A stretch of 64,000 bases of DNA from DATMER01 sp963741305. Its GTDB lineage: Bacteria > Acidobacteriota > Thermoanaerobaculia > Multivoradales > UBA5704. The stretch is from positions 6,324,001 through 6,388,000 of the forward strand of contig CAVUHL010000003.1 of assembly GCA_963741305.1 (NCBI GenBank), written 5' to 3'. Numbering within the stretch: position 1 is the first letter of the stretch; each line of letters begins with the position of its first letter. The notes below the pieces were generated by a model, which worked only from the letters and a program-made list of their open reading frames with translations, did no database searches and was not told the DNA's origin. Below are positions 50,808-61,140 of this stretch, in pieces. A program made the position numbers and the translations under genes.

Positions 50808-51233
50808 ATGAGCGAGCCGACTGTCCCGCCTCCTCCGTCGTACAACCCGCCGCCGCCACCGCCGCCGTACTCCGGAGGTCCAGGAGGCCCCGCTGGAACG
50901 GGCCACGTCAGCCCGAACCGGACGATCATGATCGTCCTCTCGTACCTCTGGCTTCTGGCCATCATCCCGCTGGTGGCGGAGAAGGACGACCGCGAGGTTC
51001 AGTGGCACGCCAAGCACGGCCTGGTCCTGCTGGTCGCCGAGATCATCCTCTGGGTGTTCTTGACCATCTTCTCCATGGTGACGGCCAGCGTCGACTGCGG
51101 CATCACGGGTTGCCTGTTGCAGTCGGTGGTCTGGGTCCTGGTCCTGGTGGTGCGCATCATGGCGATCGTGAAGGGCATCAACGGCCAGCGGCTGATCATC
51201 CCCGGCTTGAGCGATTTCGCGAACCGCTTCTAA
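50808..51233 (+). CDS. DUF4870-like membrane protein
   Basis: 141 residues. A Pro-rich start (PPPPSYNPPPPPPPYSGG) precedes about three membrane segments with the WHAKHGLVLLVAEIIL and IMAIVKGINGQRL stretches seen in DUF4870 proteins. AAAGGAGA precedes ATG 50808. It starts a cluster of small membrane-protein genes that ends with a second yidD. The 125-bp gap before it holds a partial duplication of ACCTCGGTATCG (two copies about 55 bp apart). Function unknown. Confidence 0.75.
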   Translation: MSEPTVPPPPSYNPPPPPPPYSGGPGGPAGTGHVSPNRTIMIVLSYLWLLAIIPLVAEKDDREVQWHAKHGLVLLVAEIILWVFLTIFSMVTASVDCGITGCLLQSVVWVLVLVVRIMAIVKGINGQRLIIPGLSDFANRF

Positions 51234-51249
51234 GGAGTTGGAGGTCAAC

Positions 51250-51549
51250 ATGACGGTCCAGGGCGACGGGGTGACACCGGAGTCCGCCAGCAGTCAGGCG
51301 ATCACGGCCCTCGTCCTGTCGCTCCTGGGCTTCGTGACCTGCTGCCATCTCCTGTCGCCGATCGCGTGGTACCTGGGGCGGCAGGAGCAGAAGGCGATCC
51401 GGGAGGGGCGCTCGCCCAAGGCGGGTGAGAGCCTCGCCCAGATCGCGGTGGTCGCCGGGATCGTCGGCACGCTCATCCTGGTCTTCTTCCTCTTCTGGCT
51501 CATCTTTTTTGGCGGCTGGGTGGTCCTCACCGCCCTGGCGAACCGTTGA
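51250..51549 (+). CDS. DUF4190-like membrane protein
   Basis: 99 residues. Two hydrophobic segments (AITALVLSLLGFVTCCHLLSPIAWYLG and VVAGIVGTLILVFFLFWLIFF) flank a polar loop with KAIREGRSPKAGESLA, the DUF4190 pattern. GGAGG lies 6 bp before ATG 51250. It follows the DUF4870-like gene by 16 bp. Function unknown. Confidence 0.75.
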   Translation: MTVQGDGVTPESASSQAITALVLSLLGFVTCCHLLSPIAWYLGRQEQKAIREGRSPKAGESLAQIAVVAGIVGTLILVFFLFWLIFFGGWVVLTALANR

Positions 51550-51550
51550 C

Positions 51551-51955
51551 ATGGCTTCCCTCCCGAGTCGCCGGAGCGCCTGGCTCTGGGCTCTGGCGGG
51601 CCTCGCCGGCCTCGCTGGCGCGGCGATCCTCCATGTCTGGGTCCCCTCCTCCGGGCCGGAGGGCTCGATCTGCTTCTCCCGCCGCGTGCTCAACCTCCCC
51701 TGCCCCGGCTGTGGCCTGACGCGCGCCTTCGCGCATCTCGCCAAGGGGGAGTGGGCCGCCGCCCTGGCCGACCATCCGCTCGCTCCGGTCCTGGCGGTCG
51801 AATTCCTGCTGATCTGGCTTGCCTGGGGCCGCGCGGCCCTGCGCGGTTTCTCTCTTCCGCAACCCGCCTGGGTGGAGCGGGCGGTGATCGCCCATCTCGC
51901 CGTGCTCTGCGCCCTCTGGGTCGGCCGCCTCTCAACAGGTACGCTACCCTGGTGA
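51551..51955 (+). CDS. DUF2752 family membrane protein
   Basis: 134 residues. The family signature CPGCGLTRAFAHLAKGEW follows the first membrane segment, with two or three more segments after it. The double-Cys motif could bind metal, but no role is established. It starts one base after the DUF4190-like gene and its stop overlaps the yidD-like gene (GTGA). Confidence 0.83.
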   Translation: MASLPSRRSAWLWALAGLAGLAGAAILHVWVPSSGPEGSICFSRRVLNLPCPGCGLTRAFAHLAKGEWAAALADHPLAPVLAVEFLLIWLAWGRAALRGFSLPQPAWVERAVIAHLAVLCALWVGRLSTGTLPW

Positions 51956-52260
51956 CTGGCAAACGAAAGGCGGCAATCGCTGCCCTGGTGCTCCTCTTGC
52001 TGCTGGCCCTGGATTTCTCCCGGCCGCCCTCGGCCCAAATCTCGGCCCGGGTCCTGCTCGGCACGATCGACTTCTACCAGGCGACGTTCTCCATCCTGAA
52101 CCGCAAGGCGGGGGGCCGCTGCCGGTTCACGCCCACCTGCAGCCACTACGGCGAGGGGGCGATCCGAAAATACGGCGCGCTCAAGGGGACCGGCATGGCC
52201 TTCTGGAGGATCCTGCGCTGCGGGCCGTGGACCGAGCCGGGCACGGTGGACCTTCCCTGA
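51952..52260 (+). CDS. Second YidD-like protein with an N-terminal membrane helix
   Basis: 102 residues. A hydrophobic segment (AAIAALVLLLLLALDF) precedes the YidD-like core GRCRFTPTCSHYGEGAIRKYGALKGTGMAFWRILRCGPW. The first gene at 27824 lacks the membrane helix and keeps RCQPFHPGG, so this one has diverged. It may serve a subset of membrane proteins or a lipid-linked partner. GTG start coupled to DUF2752. Confidence 0.8.
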   Translation: MTGKRKAAIAALVLLLLLALDFSRPPSAQISARVLLGTIDFYQATFSILNRKAGGRCRFTPTCSHYGEGAIRKYGALKGTGMAFWRILRCGPWTEPGTVDLP

Positions 52261-52274
52261 AGTATGCTCCGCGG

Positions 52275-52745
52275 ATGGCGGACGAGATCGACGACAGCCT
52301 CGACTATCCGGGCTTCCTGCAGGATGCCCTGCGCGACATGGTCCGCCGTGTGCTCGCTCATGTAGCCGAGAACGGCCTTCCCGGCGAGCACTACTTCAAC
52401 ATCACCTTCAGCTCCGACTACCCCGGGGTCGTAATCCCCGCCTTCTTGCGCGACCAGTACCCGGAGGCGATCCGCATCATCCTGCAGAACCAGTACTGGA
52501 ACCTCGAGGTCGACGACACGGCCTTCTCCGTCTCGCTCAGCTTTGCGGCGGCACGCCACCGGCTGACCGTTCCCTTCGCCGCCCTGATGGAGTTCCAGGA
52601 TCCGGCCGCCAACCTCGGAATGGCGTTCGAGCCCGGGCGGGTAGCCGGCCAGTTGCCTGAGCCCGAGCCGGACCCGGAGCCGGAACCGACCGAGCCCGCC
52701 AGGCCGGCCAGCGTCATCCCGTTCCCCCGCAAGCGCCCGAAGTGA
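52275..52745 (+). CDS. sspB: SspB-like ClpXP adaptor
   Basis: 156 residues. The SspB core (LPGEHYFNITFSSDYPGVVIPAFLR, IILQNQYWNLEVDDTAFSVSLSF, LTVPFAALMEF) is of the alpha/delta-proteobacterial type. A Pro/Glu linker leads to a C-terminal VIPFPRKRPK that resembles the ClpX-binding peptide. It delivers ssrA-tagged proteins to ClpXP; the tmRNA gene lies in this window. ATG 52275. Confidence 0.85.
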   Translation: MADEIDDSLDYPGFLQDALRDMVRRVLAHVAENGLPGEHYFNITFSSDYPGVVIPAFLRDQYPEAIRIILQNQYWNLEVDDTAFSVSLSFAAARHRLTVPFAALMEFQDPAANLGMAFEPGRVAGQLPEPEPDPEPEPTEPARPASVIPFPRKRPK

Positions 52746-52854
52746 TTGCGCGTCCTCGGTAGGGGACGGATTCGCGCCTCTCCCGCCCTGGGACGGTATG
52801 GCACCGGCCTTGCTCTACCCTCCTTTCGGATGGACTTGCAGCGAGGTATCAACC

Positions 52855-53955
52855 ATGCGAAGCGTCAGATTCCAACCCTTCCTCCTGGCCCTACTCCTGA
52901 GTCTTTCGGCGTTCGGCATGGGTTGCCGGCAGTCTGAAGAGCCGGAGAGCGGCCCGGTTGCCGTCGAGCAGAACCGAGAGGCCGAGCGCGGGCTCGTCGG
53001 CGACGACCCCGAGCTTCAGCCTGAGGAGCGGGTGGTGGTGGTCGAGCCCGAGACCGGTGAAGATGCGGGTGCGCGCCAGGATCTGGACGAGCGGGAGCAG
53101 CGCCTCGCCGAGCGCAATGCCGAGTTGGACGCCCGCGAGCGACGGCTCCGGGAGCAGGACGCCGCCGAGCGCCAGGCTCAGCTGAAGGCTCGGGAGCGGG
53201 AGCAGGCCCCCCAGCCGGAACCGGCTCGGACCCCGCGGGTGGAGCGCGAGGAGCCGGTGGAGAGTCCGGTGGAGACTGTGGAAGTGGCCGAATCGCGCCG
53301 TCCTGATCCCCGGGATGAAGAAGCAGAGCGCGAGGCGGCCGAGCTCGAGCAGGAGCGCGAGGCTCAAGAGAGAGAGAACCGTGAGCGCGAGGAGCAGGTC
53401 CGGAGCGAACCGGCTCCGCTGGTCGTGAACGTCCCGGCCGGGACGGTGATGGAAGTGGAGCTCCTCGAAGGCCTCTCCAGCCAGACCAGCGAGGTCGGCG
53501 ACATCTTCCGGGCCCGCGTCGCTTCGGACGTGGCCTCGGATGGCGCGGTCGGCATCCCGGCCGGCTCCGAGATCGTCGGCGTGGTCACCGAGGCCGTGCC
53601 CCTGGGCAAGGTAGGCGGCCGGGCGAAGCTCGTCCTGAAGTTCACCGACCTGGTGCTTCCCAACGGCAGGACCGTCCCAATTGACGCCTCCCTGGTACAA
53701 CAGGGGGCCAACGAGACCCGCAAGGACGCGGCGACCATCGGCGGCGCGGCCGCGGGCGGCGCCATCCTGGGCCGGGTCCTGAGCAAGAAGGACCGCTCCA
53801 AGGGCACGGTGATCGGAGCCATCATCGGCGCAGCGGCCGGAGCTGTCCTCGCCTCGCGGAACGGCGACGAAGTCGTCATTCCCGAAGGGACGAAGCTCGA
53901 CCTGAAGCTCGATGACGAGCTCGAGGTGCGGGCCAGACTGCAGACGCGTAAGTAG
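52855..53955 (+). CDS. Lipoprotein with a coiled-coil and glycine-zipper segment
   Basis: 366 residues. Signal peptide and lipobox FGMGC (Cys24) indicate an outer- or inner-membrane lipoprotein. Residues 75-200 are Glu/Arg-rich and coiled-coil-like (DEREQRLAERNAELDARERRLREQ type). A beta-domain (VPAGTVMEVELLEGLSSQT) follows. The C-terminal part has glycine-zipper repeats (GAAAGGAILGRVL, GAIIGAAAGAVLAS). The function is unknown; envelope structure is plausible. Confidence 0.7.
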   Translation: MRSVRFQPFLLALLLSLSAFGMGCRQSEEPESGPVAVEQNREAERGLVGDDPELQPEERVVVVEPETGEDAGARQDLDEREQRLAERNAELDARERRLREQDAAERQAQLKAREREQAPQPEPARTPRVEREEPVESPVETVEVAESRRPDPRDEEAEREAAELEQEREAQERENREREEQVRSEPAPLVVNVPAGTVMEVELLEGLSSQTSEVGDIFRARVASDVASDGAVGIPAGSEIVGVVTEAVPLGKVGGRAKLVLKFTDLVLPNGRTVPIDASLVQQGANETRKDAATIGGAAAGGAILGRVLSKKDRSKGTVIGAIIGAAAGAVLASRNGDEVVIPEGTKLDLKLDDELEVRARLQTRK

Positions 53956-53960
53956 GGAGG

Positions 53961-54062
53961 CCCCGGAGGGCGCGATGAATCGCGCCCCTACAAGCAAGCT
54001 CGTTCACAGTGATAAATCGGGCGCTCGCTTGTAGGGGCGGCATTCATGACGCCCTCCGGGTG
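53961..54062. repeat. Imperfect inverted repeat between the lipoprotein and ABC exporter genes
   Basis: Arms of about 34 bp at 53961-53995 and 54027-54060 share GGAGGGCG, ATGAAT and GCCCCTACAAGC in inverse order, with three small mismatched blocks. The central 31 bp are unique. It resembles the GTAGGGGC palindromes that are scattered in many GC-rich genomes, and could fold as a terminator. Confidence 0.7.
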
Positions 54063-54102
54063 CTCCGGGGGGTGAGGCTCCGGGTGTTATTCTGGGTAGG
54101 CC

Positions 54103-56115
54103 ATGTCCGCTGCCGAACCCACCTCCGCTCCATCTTCTCCCTCCGGAGCTCCTCCCCGAGCCTCGCGCGCCGGGCTCTTCGGGGGCTTGGTCTCCTCCAA
54201 GCAGCGCCGCTCCGGCCAGGAGCCCGGCGAGAAGGAGGGGGATAAGAAGAAACCCAAGAAGCCTCTGACCTTCCGTGTCGTCCTGGCCGATGCCGGCGAG
54301 CTGGTCCGCGCCCACAAAGGCCGCCTCGCCTTCGGACTCGGCCTGATGCTGATCAACCGGCTCTCGGGCCTGGTCCTCCCCTACACCACCAAGGATCTGA
54401 TCGACGAGGTCATCGGCAAGGGCAACCGTGAGCTCCTCAACCAGCTCCTCTTCTTGGCAGGCGCCGCGACCCTGATCCAGGGGATTACCTCCTTCGCCCT
54501 CTCTCAGATCCTGGGCAAGGCCGCGCAACGCTCAATCACCGAGATGCGCCGCGGAGTGCAGCGCCACGTCGGCAGCCTGTCCGTCGGCTACTTCGAGCAG
54601 ACCAAGGCCGGCGCGCTGCTCTCCCGGGTCATGAATGACGCCGAGGGCATCCGCAACCTGGTGGGCAGCGGGCTCGTCGAGCTGGTAGGCGGCTCCGTCA
54701 CGGCCGTGCTCGCGTTCGGCATCCTCCTCAACCTGAGCGTCAAGCTGACCCTGATCGCCGTCAGCGTCCTCTCGCTCTTCGCGCTCATCATGGGCTGGGC
54801 GTTCAAGACGCTGCGCCCACTGTTCCGCGAGCGCTCCAAGATCAACGCCGAGGTTGCCGGCCGGCTCACCGAGTCGTTCTCCGGCGTCCGGGTCGTGAAG
54901 GCTTACGGCGCCCAGCGCCGGGAGAACCTGGTCTTCGCCAAGGGGGCGCACCGCCTGTTCCGCAACATCGCCAAGACGATCACCAGCTTCTCCCTGATCG
55001 GCGCCGGCTCGACCCTGCTGCTCGGCATCGTGGGCGTGACCATGATGGCGGTCGGCGCGAACGAGGTGCTCTCGGGGCGGATGACGGTCGGCTCGTTCTT
55101 CGCCTTTACCCTCTACCTGGGCATGCTCGTCGGACCGGTGATGCAGGTGGTCAACATCGGCAGCCAGCTCACCGAGGCTTTCGCGGGCCTGGAGCGCATC
55201 CGGGAGATCCGCAACGAAACGCCCGAGGACGCCGGCGAGATGGAGCGCAGGCCGCTGCCCAGTGTCGAGGGGCGGATCGAGTTCCAGGACGTCTGGTTCG
55301 AATACCAGGCGGGCACGCCCGTGCTACGCGGGGTTTCCTTCCTGGCCAGGCCCGGCACCTCGACGGCCCTGGTGGGATCTTCGGGCTCGGGCAAGAGCAC
55401 GCTGATCGGCCTTGTCGCCGCGTTCCACCGTCCGGCCTCGGGCACGATCCTGGTGGATGGCCAGGACCTCACCGGGATCCGGCTGCACGACTACCGCTCC
55501 CATCTCGGGGTGGTGTTCCAGGACAACTTCCTTTTCGACGGGACGGTGCTGGAGAACATCGCCTATGCCCGTCCGCACGCCTCGAACGAAGAGATCCTGC
55601 GGGCCGCGCGGATCTCCCGATGCGACGACTTCGTGCAGCGGCTGCCCGCCCGCTACGACACGATCGTGGGCGAGCGCGGGGTGAAGCTCTCGGGCGGCGA
55701 GCGGCAGAGGGTCGCGATCGCCCGTGCCATCCTGGCCGATCCGCGCATCCTGATCCTCGACGAGGCGACCTCATCCCTCGACAGCGAGAGCGAAGCGCTG
55801 ATCCAGGAAGGGCTCGCCGAGCTGATGCGCGGGCGCACGACCTTCGTGATCGCCCATCGGCTCTCGACGATCCGCAGGGCCGACACGATCCTGGTGCTGG
55901 AGCTGGGGCAGATCGTGGAGCGCGGCCGGCACGAGGAGCTGCTCGCTCTCGGCGGCCGCTACCATGCCCTCTATACCCGGCAGTACAACCTGGAATCGAA
56001 CCTCTTCCGCAACCCAGGCGAAGCCGAGCCCGAACCGGAAGAAGAGAAGGCCGTCCCCCAGGCGGATGTGGGAGTGGGGAGCCTACCCCTGGTGGGCGGC
56101 GGCCGGGGGATGTAG
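54103..56115 (+). CDS. ABC exporter, MsbA-like half transporter
   Basis: 670 residues. A basic, Pro/Ser/Lys-rich cytoplasmic extension (about 70 residues) precedes six membrane helices. The nucleotide-binding domain has Walker A VGSSGSGKST, signature LSGGERQR, Walker B ILILDEATSS and the H-loop IAHRL. Half-size homodimeric exporters of this type move lipids, lipid A-like glycolipids or drugs. The C-terminal tail is acidic. Tail-to-tail with the pseudokinase gene (2-bp gap). Confidence 0.9.
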   Translation: MSAAEPTSAPSSPSGAPPRASRAGLFGGLVSSKQRRSGQEPGEKEGDKKKPKKPLTFRVVLADAGELVRAHKGRLAFGLGLMLINRLSGLVLPYTTKDLIDEVIGKGNRELLNQLLFLAGAATLIQGITSFALSQILGKAAQRSITEMRRGVQRHVGSLSVGYFEQTKAGALLSRVMNDAEGIRNLVGSGLVELVGGSVTAVLAFGILLNLSVKLTLIAVSVLSLFALIMGWAFKTLRPLFRERSKINAEVAGRLTESFSGVRVVKAYGAQRRENLVFAKGAHRLFRNIAKTITSFSLIGAGSTLLLGIVGVTMMAVGANEVLSGRMTVGSFFAFTLYLGMLVGPVMQVVNIGSQLTEAFAGLERIREIRNETPEDAGEMERRPLPSVEGRIEFQDVWFEYQAGTPVLRGVSFLARPGTSTALVGSSGSGKSTLIGLVAAFHRPASGTILVDGQDLTGIRLHDYRSHLGVVFQDNFLFDGTVLENIAYARPHASNEEILRAARISRCDDFVQRLPARYDTIVGERGVKLSGGERQRVAIARAILADPRILILDEATSSLDSESEALIQEGLAELMRGRTTFVIAHRLSTIRRADTILVLELGQIVERGRHEELLALGGRYHALYTRQYNLESNLFRNPGEAEPEPEEEKAVPQADVGVGSLPLVGGGRGM

Positions 56116-56117
56116 GC

Positions 56118-58316
56118 CTACAGCCGATTGCTCCCGATCCGGGTCAGCTTCATCGGCTTGTCCGGCGTGCCGAAGTACCCCTCGTTGCCGGAGATGTCCC
56201 TGGCCACCACGTAGAAGTCCACCGTGCCGTTCTGGTGGAAGCTCGAAGGCATCTCCGCCGTGTATACGCCGTTGGTGCGGGCGGCCTCCAGCGGATACTC
56301 GCGCATCTTGCCGCCCGGCGCGCGGGCCATCAGCTTCACGCCGCGGGCCTCATAGTCGTCCGTGACGCGGAAGCTCAGCTCCACGACCCTGCCGCGCGAG
56401 TACTCCAGGGAGTAGCCATCCCGGAGCGCGACCTGCGGGGGTGTTTTGTCGAGCTCGGCGAGCTGCGCCTCCAAACGCTTCCGGGCCTCCTCGATCTGCG
56501 GACGGAGGTGCGGCGTGGGCTCCACTCCGCGGAGCAGCTCCAGCGCTTCGTGCGGCTTCTTGCGCCGCTCCCAGGCGGGGAGCGAGGCGAGGAGCGCCTG
56601 CTGCTTCGGCTCGTCGTTCTTCGACTTGCGGTAGGCCGCGGCGCGGGCGGACAGTCCCTCCCGGCCGCCCCAGGTGGCCTCCAGCGGCGCCAGCTTGGCC
56701 AATGCCTCGTCGTAGCGCGCCTGACCTGCCAAGGCCTCGGCCTCGGTTTCCACCGCCTTCGCCGCCTTCGCCCGCAGCTCCAGCGGGTCGCTGATTCCGG
56801 GGGCGAGCGCCTCGAGCTCGGCGAAGCGCTTCAGCACTGAGTCGTGCCGGCCCTCGGCCGCATCGGCCTCGATCAGCCGGTGAAGCTCGACGAGCTTCCG
56901 CGCCCTCTCGAAATCCGCCGTCAGCCCGGCGGGAAGATCCGCGCCAAGGCCCGAGCCGGTGGCGACCGCGGAGCGCAGCAATCCGAGGTCCCTGTCCTTC
57001 AGCCCGCGGGCAAGATCAGTGGGGAAACGGTCCACGGCGAGGAGGGCGAGCATCTCCTCCAGCTCGGCCAGCCGGGCGCAGGCCTCGGGCGGGAGCGTGC
57101 TCTGGTCTACGGAAGAGAGCGCCCGGACCGTCTCCTCGGCCCTCCGGTCCTCGCCCTGGGCCAGAAGCATCCGTGCCTCCTCCAACCTCGCCATGACCGC
57201 CTGGGGCGAGGGCGGCGGCGGGATCGGAAGGCCTGCCGGCACCGCCGCTGCCTGCTCGACCGGCTTGCGAAGGCCCCAGAGACCGCCGAGGACCGCGACG
57301 ACCACTGCGGCAGCGATCGCGCCGAACAGGACCGCGCGGTTCGGCCGGGCGGGTGGCAGAGGAGCGGCCGCAACCTGGACTGGAACCGGAGGGGGTGGCG
57401 GAGGCGCGGTCAGGGCATTCAGCACCTCGTCGTTGATCTCCCGCAGGACGTCGCCCTCCGGAATGGGGGCGGGCTCCGGCTCCGGGGGAGGTGGAGGAGC
57501 GACAGGCGCAACCGGGATCTGGATGGGTATCGTGGCTACCGGAGATGCCTCCTGCCCGAGAGCCTGCCGGAAAGCCGCCCGGATCTCGCGCAATGCGGGC
57601 CGCTCGGCAGGATTGCGCCGCAGCATCTGCTCCAGGATCGTCCGAAAGTCATCGTCGTCCTCGACCTCCAGAGCCAGAGCCAAGGGGAGCTGCACCGCGG
57701 GGGAATCACCGGGAGCGACCGCCGCGCCGAGCAGGTGACAGGCGGTGAGGCCGAAAGAGAAGATGTCAGAGCGGGCCGTGGGTACGCCGCCCTCGGGAGC
57801 CAGAAAGCGCGCGTTTTCTGCCGAAGCCGCGGCCCCGATCCGAAAAACCGCACTGCCCAATCCCAGCAACGTCACCCGCGGGGCACCATTCCCAGTCACG
57901 GCGAACAGATTGTCAGGGGACAGGTTGCCATGGGAGAGCCCGCGCGAGGCCAGAACCTCCAATCCGTCCAGGGTCTGACCGAGGAAGGCCATGCCCAGGT
58001 CGGGGGACAGCTTGCCCGCGACCGAGTCGAGCGGGCGCCCCTCCAACAGCTCGAACACCAGGAAGGCGCCGCCGTCCTGGGTGAGGCCGGAGTCGAGGGC
58101 GGCAGGAACCGACGGGTGGCGCAGCGCGGCGAGGGCTGCCGCGAAGGCCTCGAAGCGAGCCGCTGCCTCCTCGAACCCGGCCGGCGAGGCCTGAATCATC
58201 TTGACCGCGACCGTCTGCCCCGATCGCTTGTCCGTGGCCCGCATCACCGTGGCGGAACGTCCGGAGTGAAGGATCTTGGCTAGGTCGTAGCGATCGGTGA
58301 GCTCACGGAACTCCAT
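56118..58316 (-). CDS. Transmembrane Ser/Thr kinase-like protein, predicted pseudokinase
   Basis: 732 residues. The N-terminal kinase-like domain keeps the VAVK lysine (Lys39) but has SHGNLSPDN in place of HRDLKPxN (Asn131 for the catalytic Asp), GLG in place of DFG, and a decayed glycine loop. A Pro-rich part, one membrane helix (AVLFGAIAAAVVVAVLGGLWG), a helical region and a C-terminal Ig-like sheet (VSFRVTDDYEARGVKL) follow. Phosphotransfer is unlikely; scaffolding or ligand sensing is possible. A TATACT -10 candidate lies at 58359-58364 (minus). Confidence 0.75.
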   Translation of the reverse strand: MEFRELTDRYDLAKILHSGRSATVMRATDKRSGQTVAVKMIQASPAGFEEAAARFEAFAAALAALRHPSVPAALDSGLTQDGGAFLVFELLEGRPLDSVAGKLSPDLGMAFLGQTLDGLEVLASRGLSHGNLSPDNLFAVTGNGAPRVTLLGLGSAVFRIGAAASAENARFLAPEGGVPTARSDIFSFGLTACHLLGAAVAPGDSPAVQLPLALALEVEDDDDFRTILEQMLRRNPAERPALREIRAAFRQALGQEASPVATIPIQIPVAPVAPPPPPEPEPAPIPEGDVLREINDEVLNALTAPPPPPPVPVQVAAAPLPPARPNRAVLFGAIAAAVVVAVLGGLWGLRKPVEQAAAVPAGLPIPPPPSPQAVMARLEEARMLLAQGEDRRAEETVRALSSVDQSTLPPEACARLAELEEMLALLAVDRFPTDLARGLKDRDLGLLRSAVATGSGLGADLPAGLTADFERARKLVELHRLIEADAAEGRHDSVLKRFAELEALAPGISDPLELRAKAAKAVETEAEALAGQARYDEALAKLAPLEATWGGREGLSARAAAYRKSKNDEPKQQALLASLPAWERRKKPHEALELLRGVEPTPHLRPQIEEARKRLEAQLAELDKTPPQVALRDGYSLEYSRGRVVELSFRVTDDYEARGVKLMARAPGGKMREYPLEAARTNGVYTAEMPSSFHQNGTVDFYVVARDISGNEGYFGTPDKPMKLTRIGSNRL

Positions 58317-58560
58317 GGTCTCGCTCCCCTCGGTCTTGGCAGTACTACAGTTGAGCCTAGTATAGAGGAGGGTCTATGCGGGCGGAAACGCGCAACTTGT
58401 GATACCTTCCGCCGGATCGGCGCGGCCTGGCCCTCCGGCCGGCGTGCCCTGAACCTGAGCAACAGCACGGTCAGCGCAGCCTCCCCGCCCTACGGCGACC
58501 TCGCCGGCGGCTCTCGGCTCGCGCTGAGTCTCTCATTCCCGGAGGATTCGGAGGAATATC

Positions 58561-61014
<2,454 letters not shown>

Positions 61015-61026
61015 TCCTGCCCTTCG

Positions 61027-61063
61027 CAGGGCGTCAGTCACCTTGGTGTGGCGTGGCGCCCTG
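61027..61063 (+). terminator. Hairpin downstream of hppA
   Basis: The outer stem CAGGGCG / CGCCCTG encloses CACC / GGTG. No T-run follows, so termination is uncertain. A related hairpin sits after the next gene. Confidence 0.4.
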
Positions 61064-61140
61064 CTGCTTCCCTCCCTTGACAAGCGGCGCCCGAAGCGCA
61101 ACTCTCCCAGAGTTGACGCAAACTTGACAGGAGGCGCCGC

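Noticed and set aside
61077..61130. Promoter with repeated TTGACA boxes before the mono-heme lipoprotein
   Set aside because: Three TTGAC-type hexamers occur but none has a -10 at 16-18 bp.
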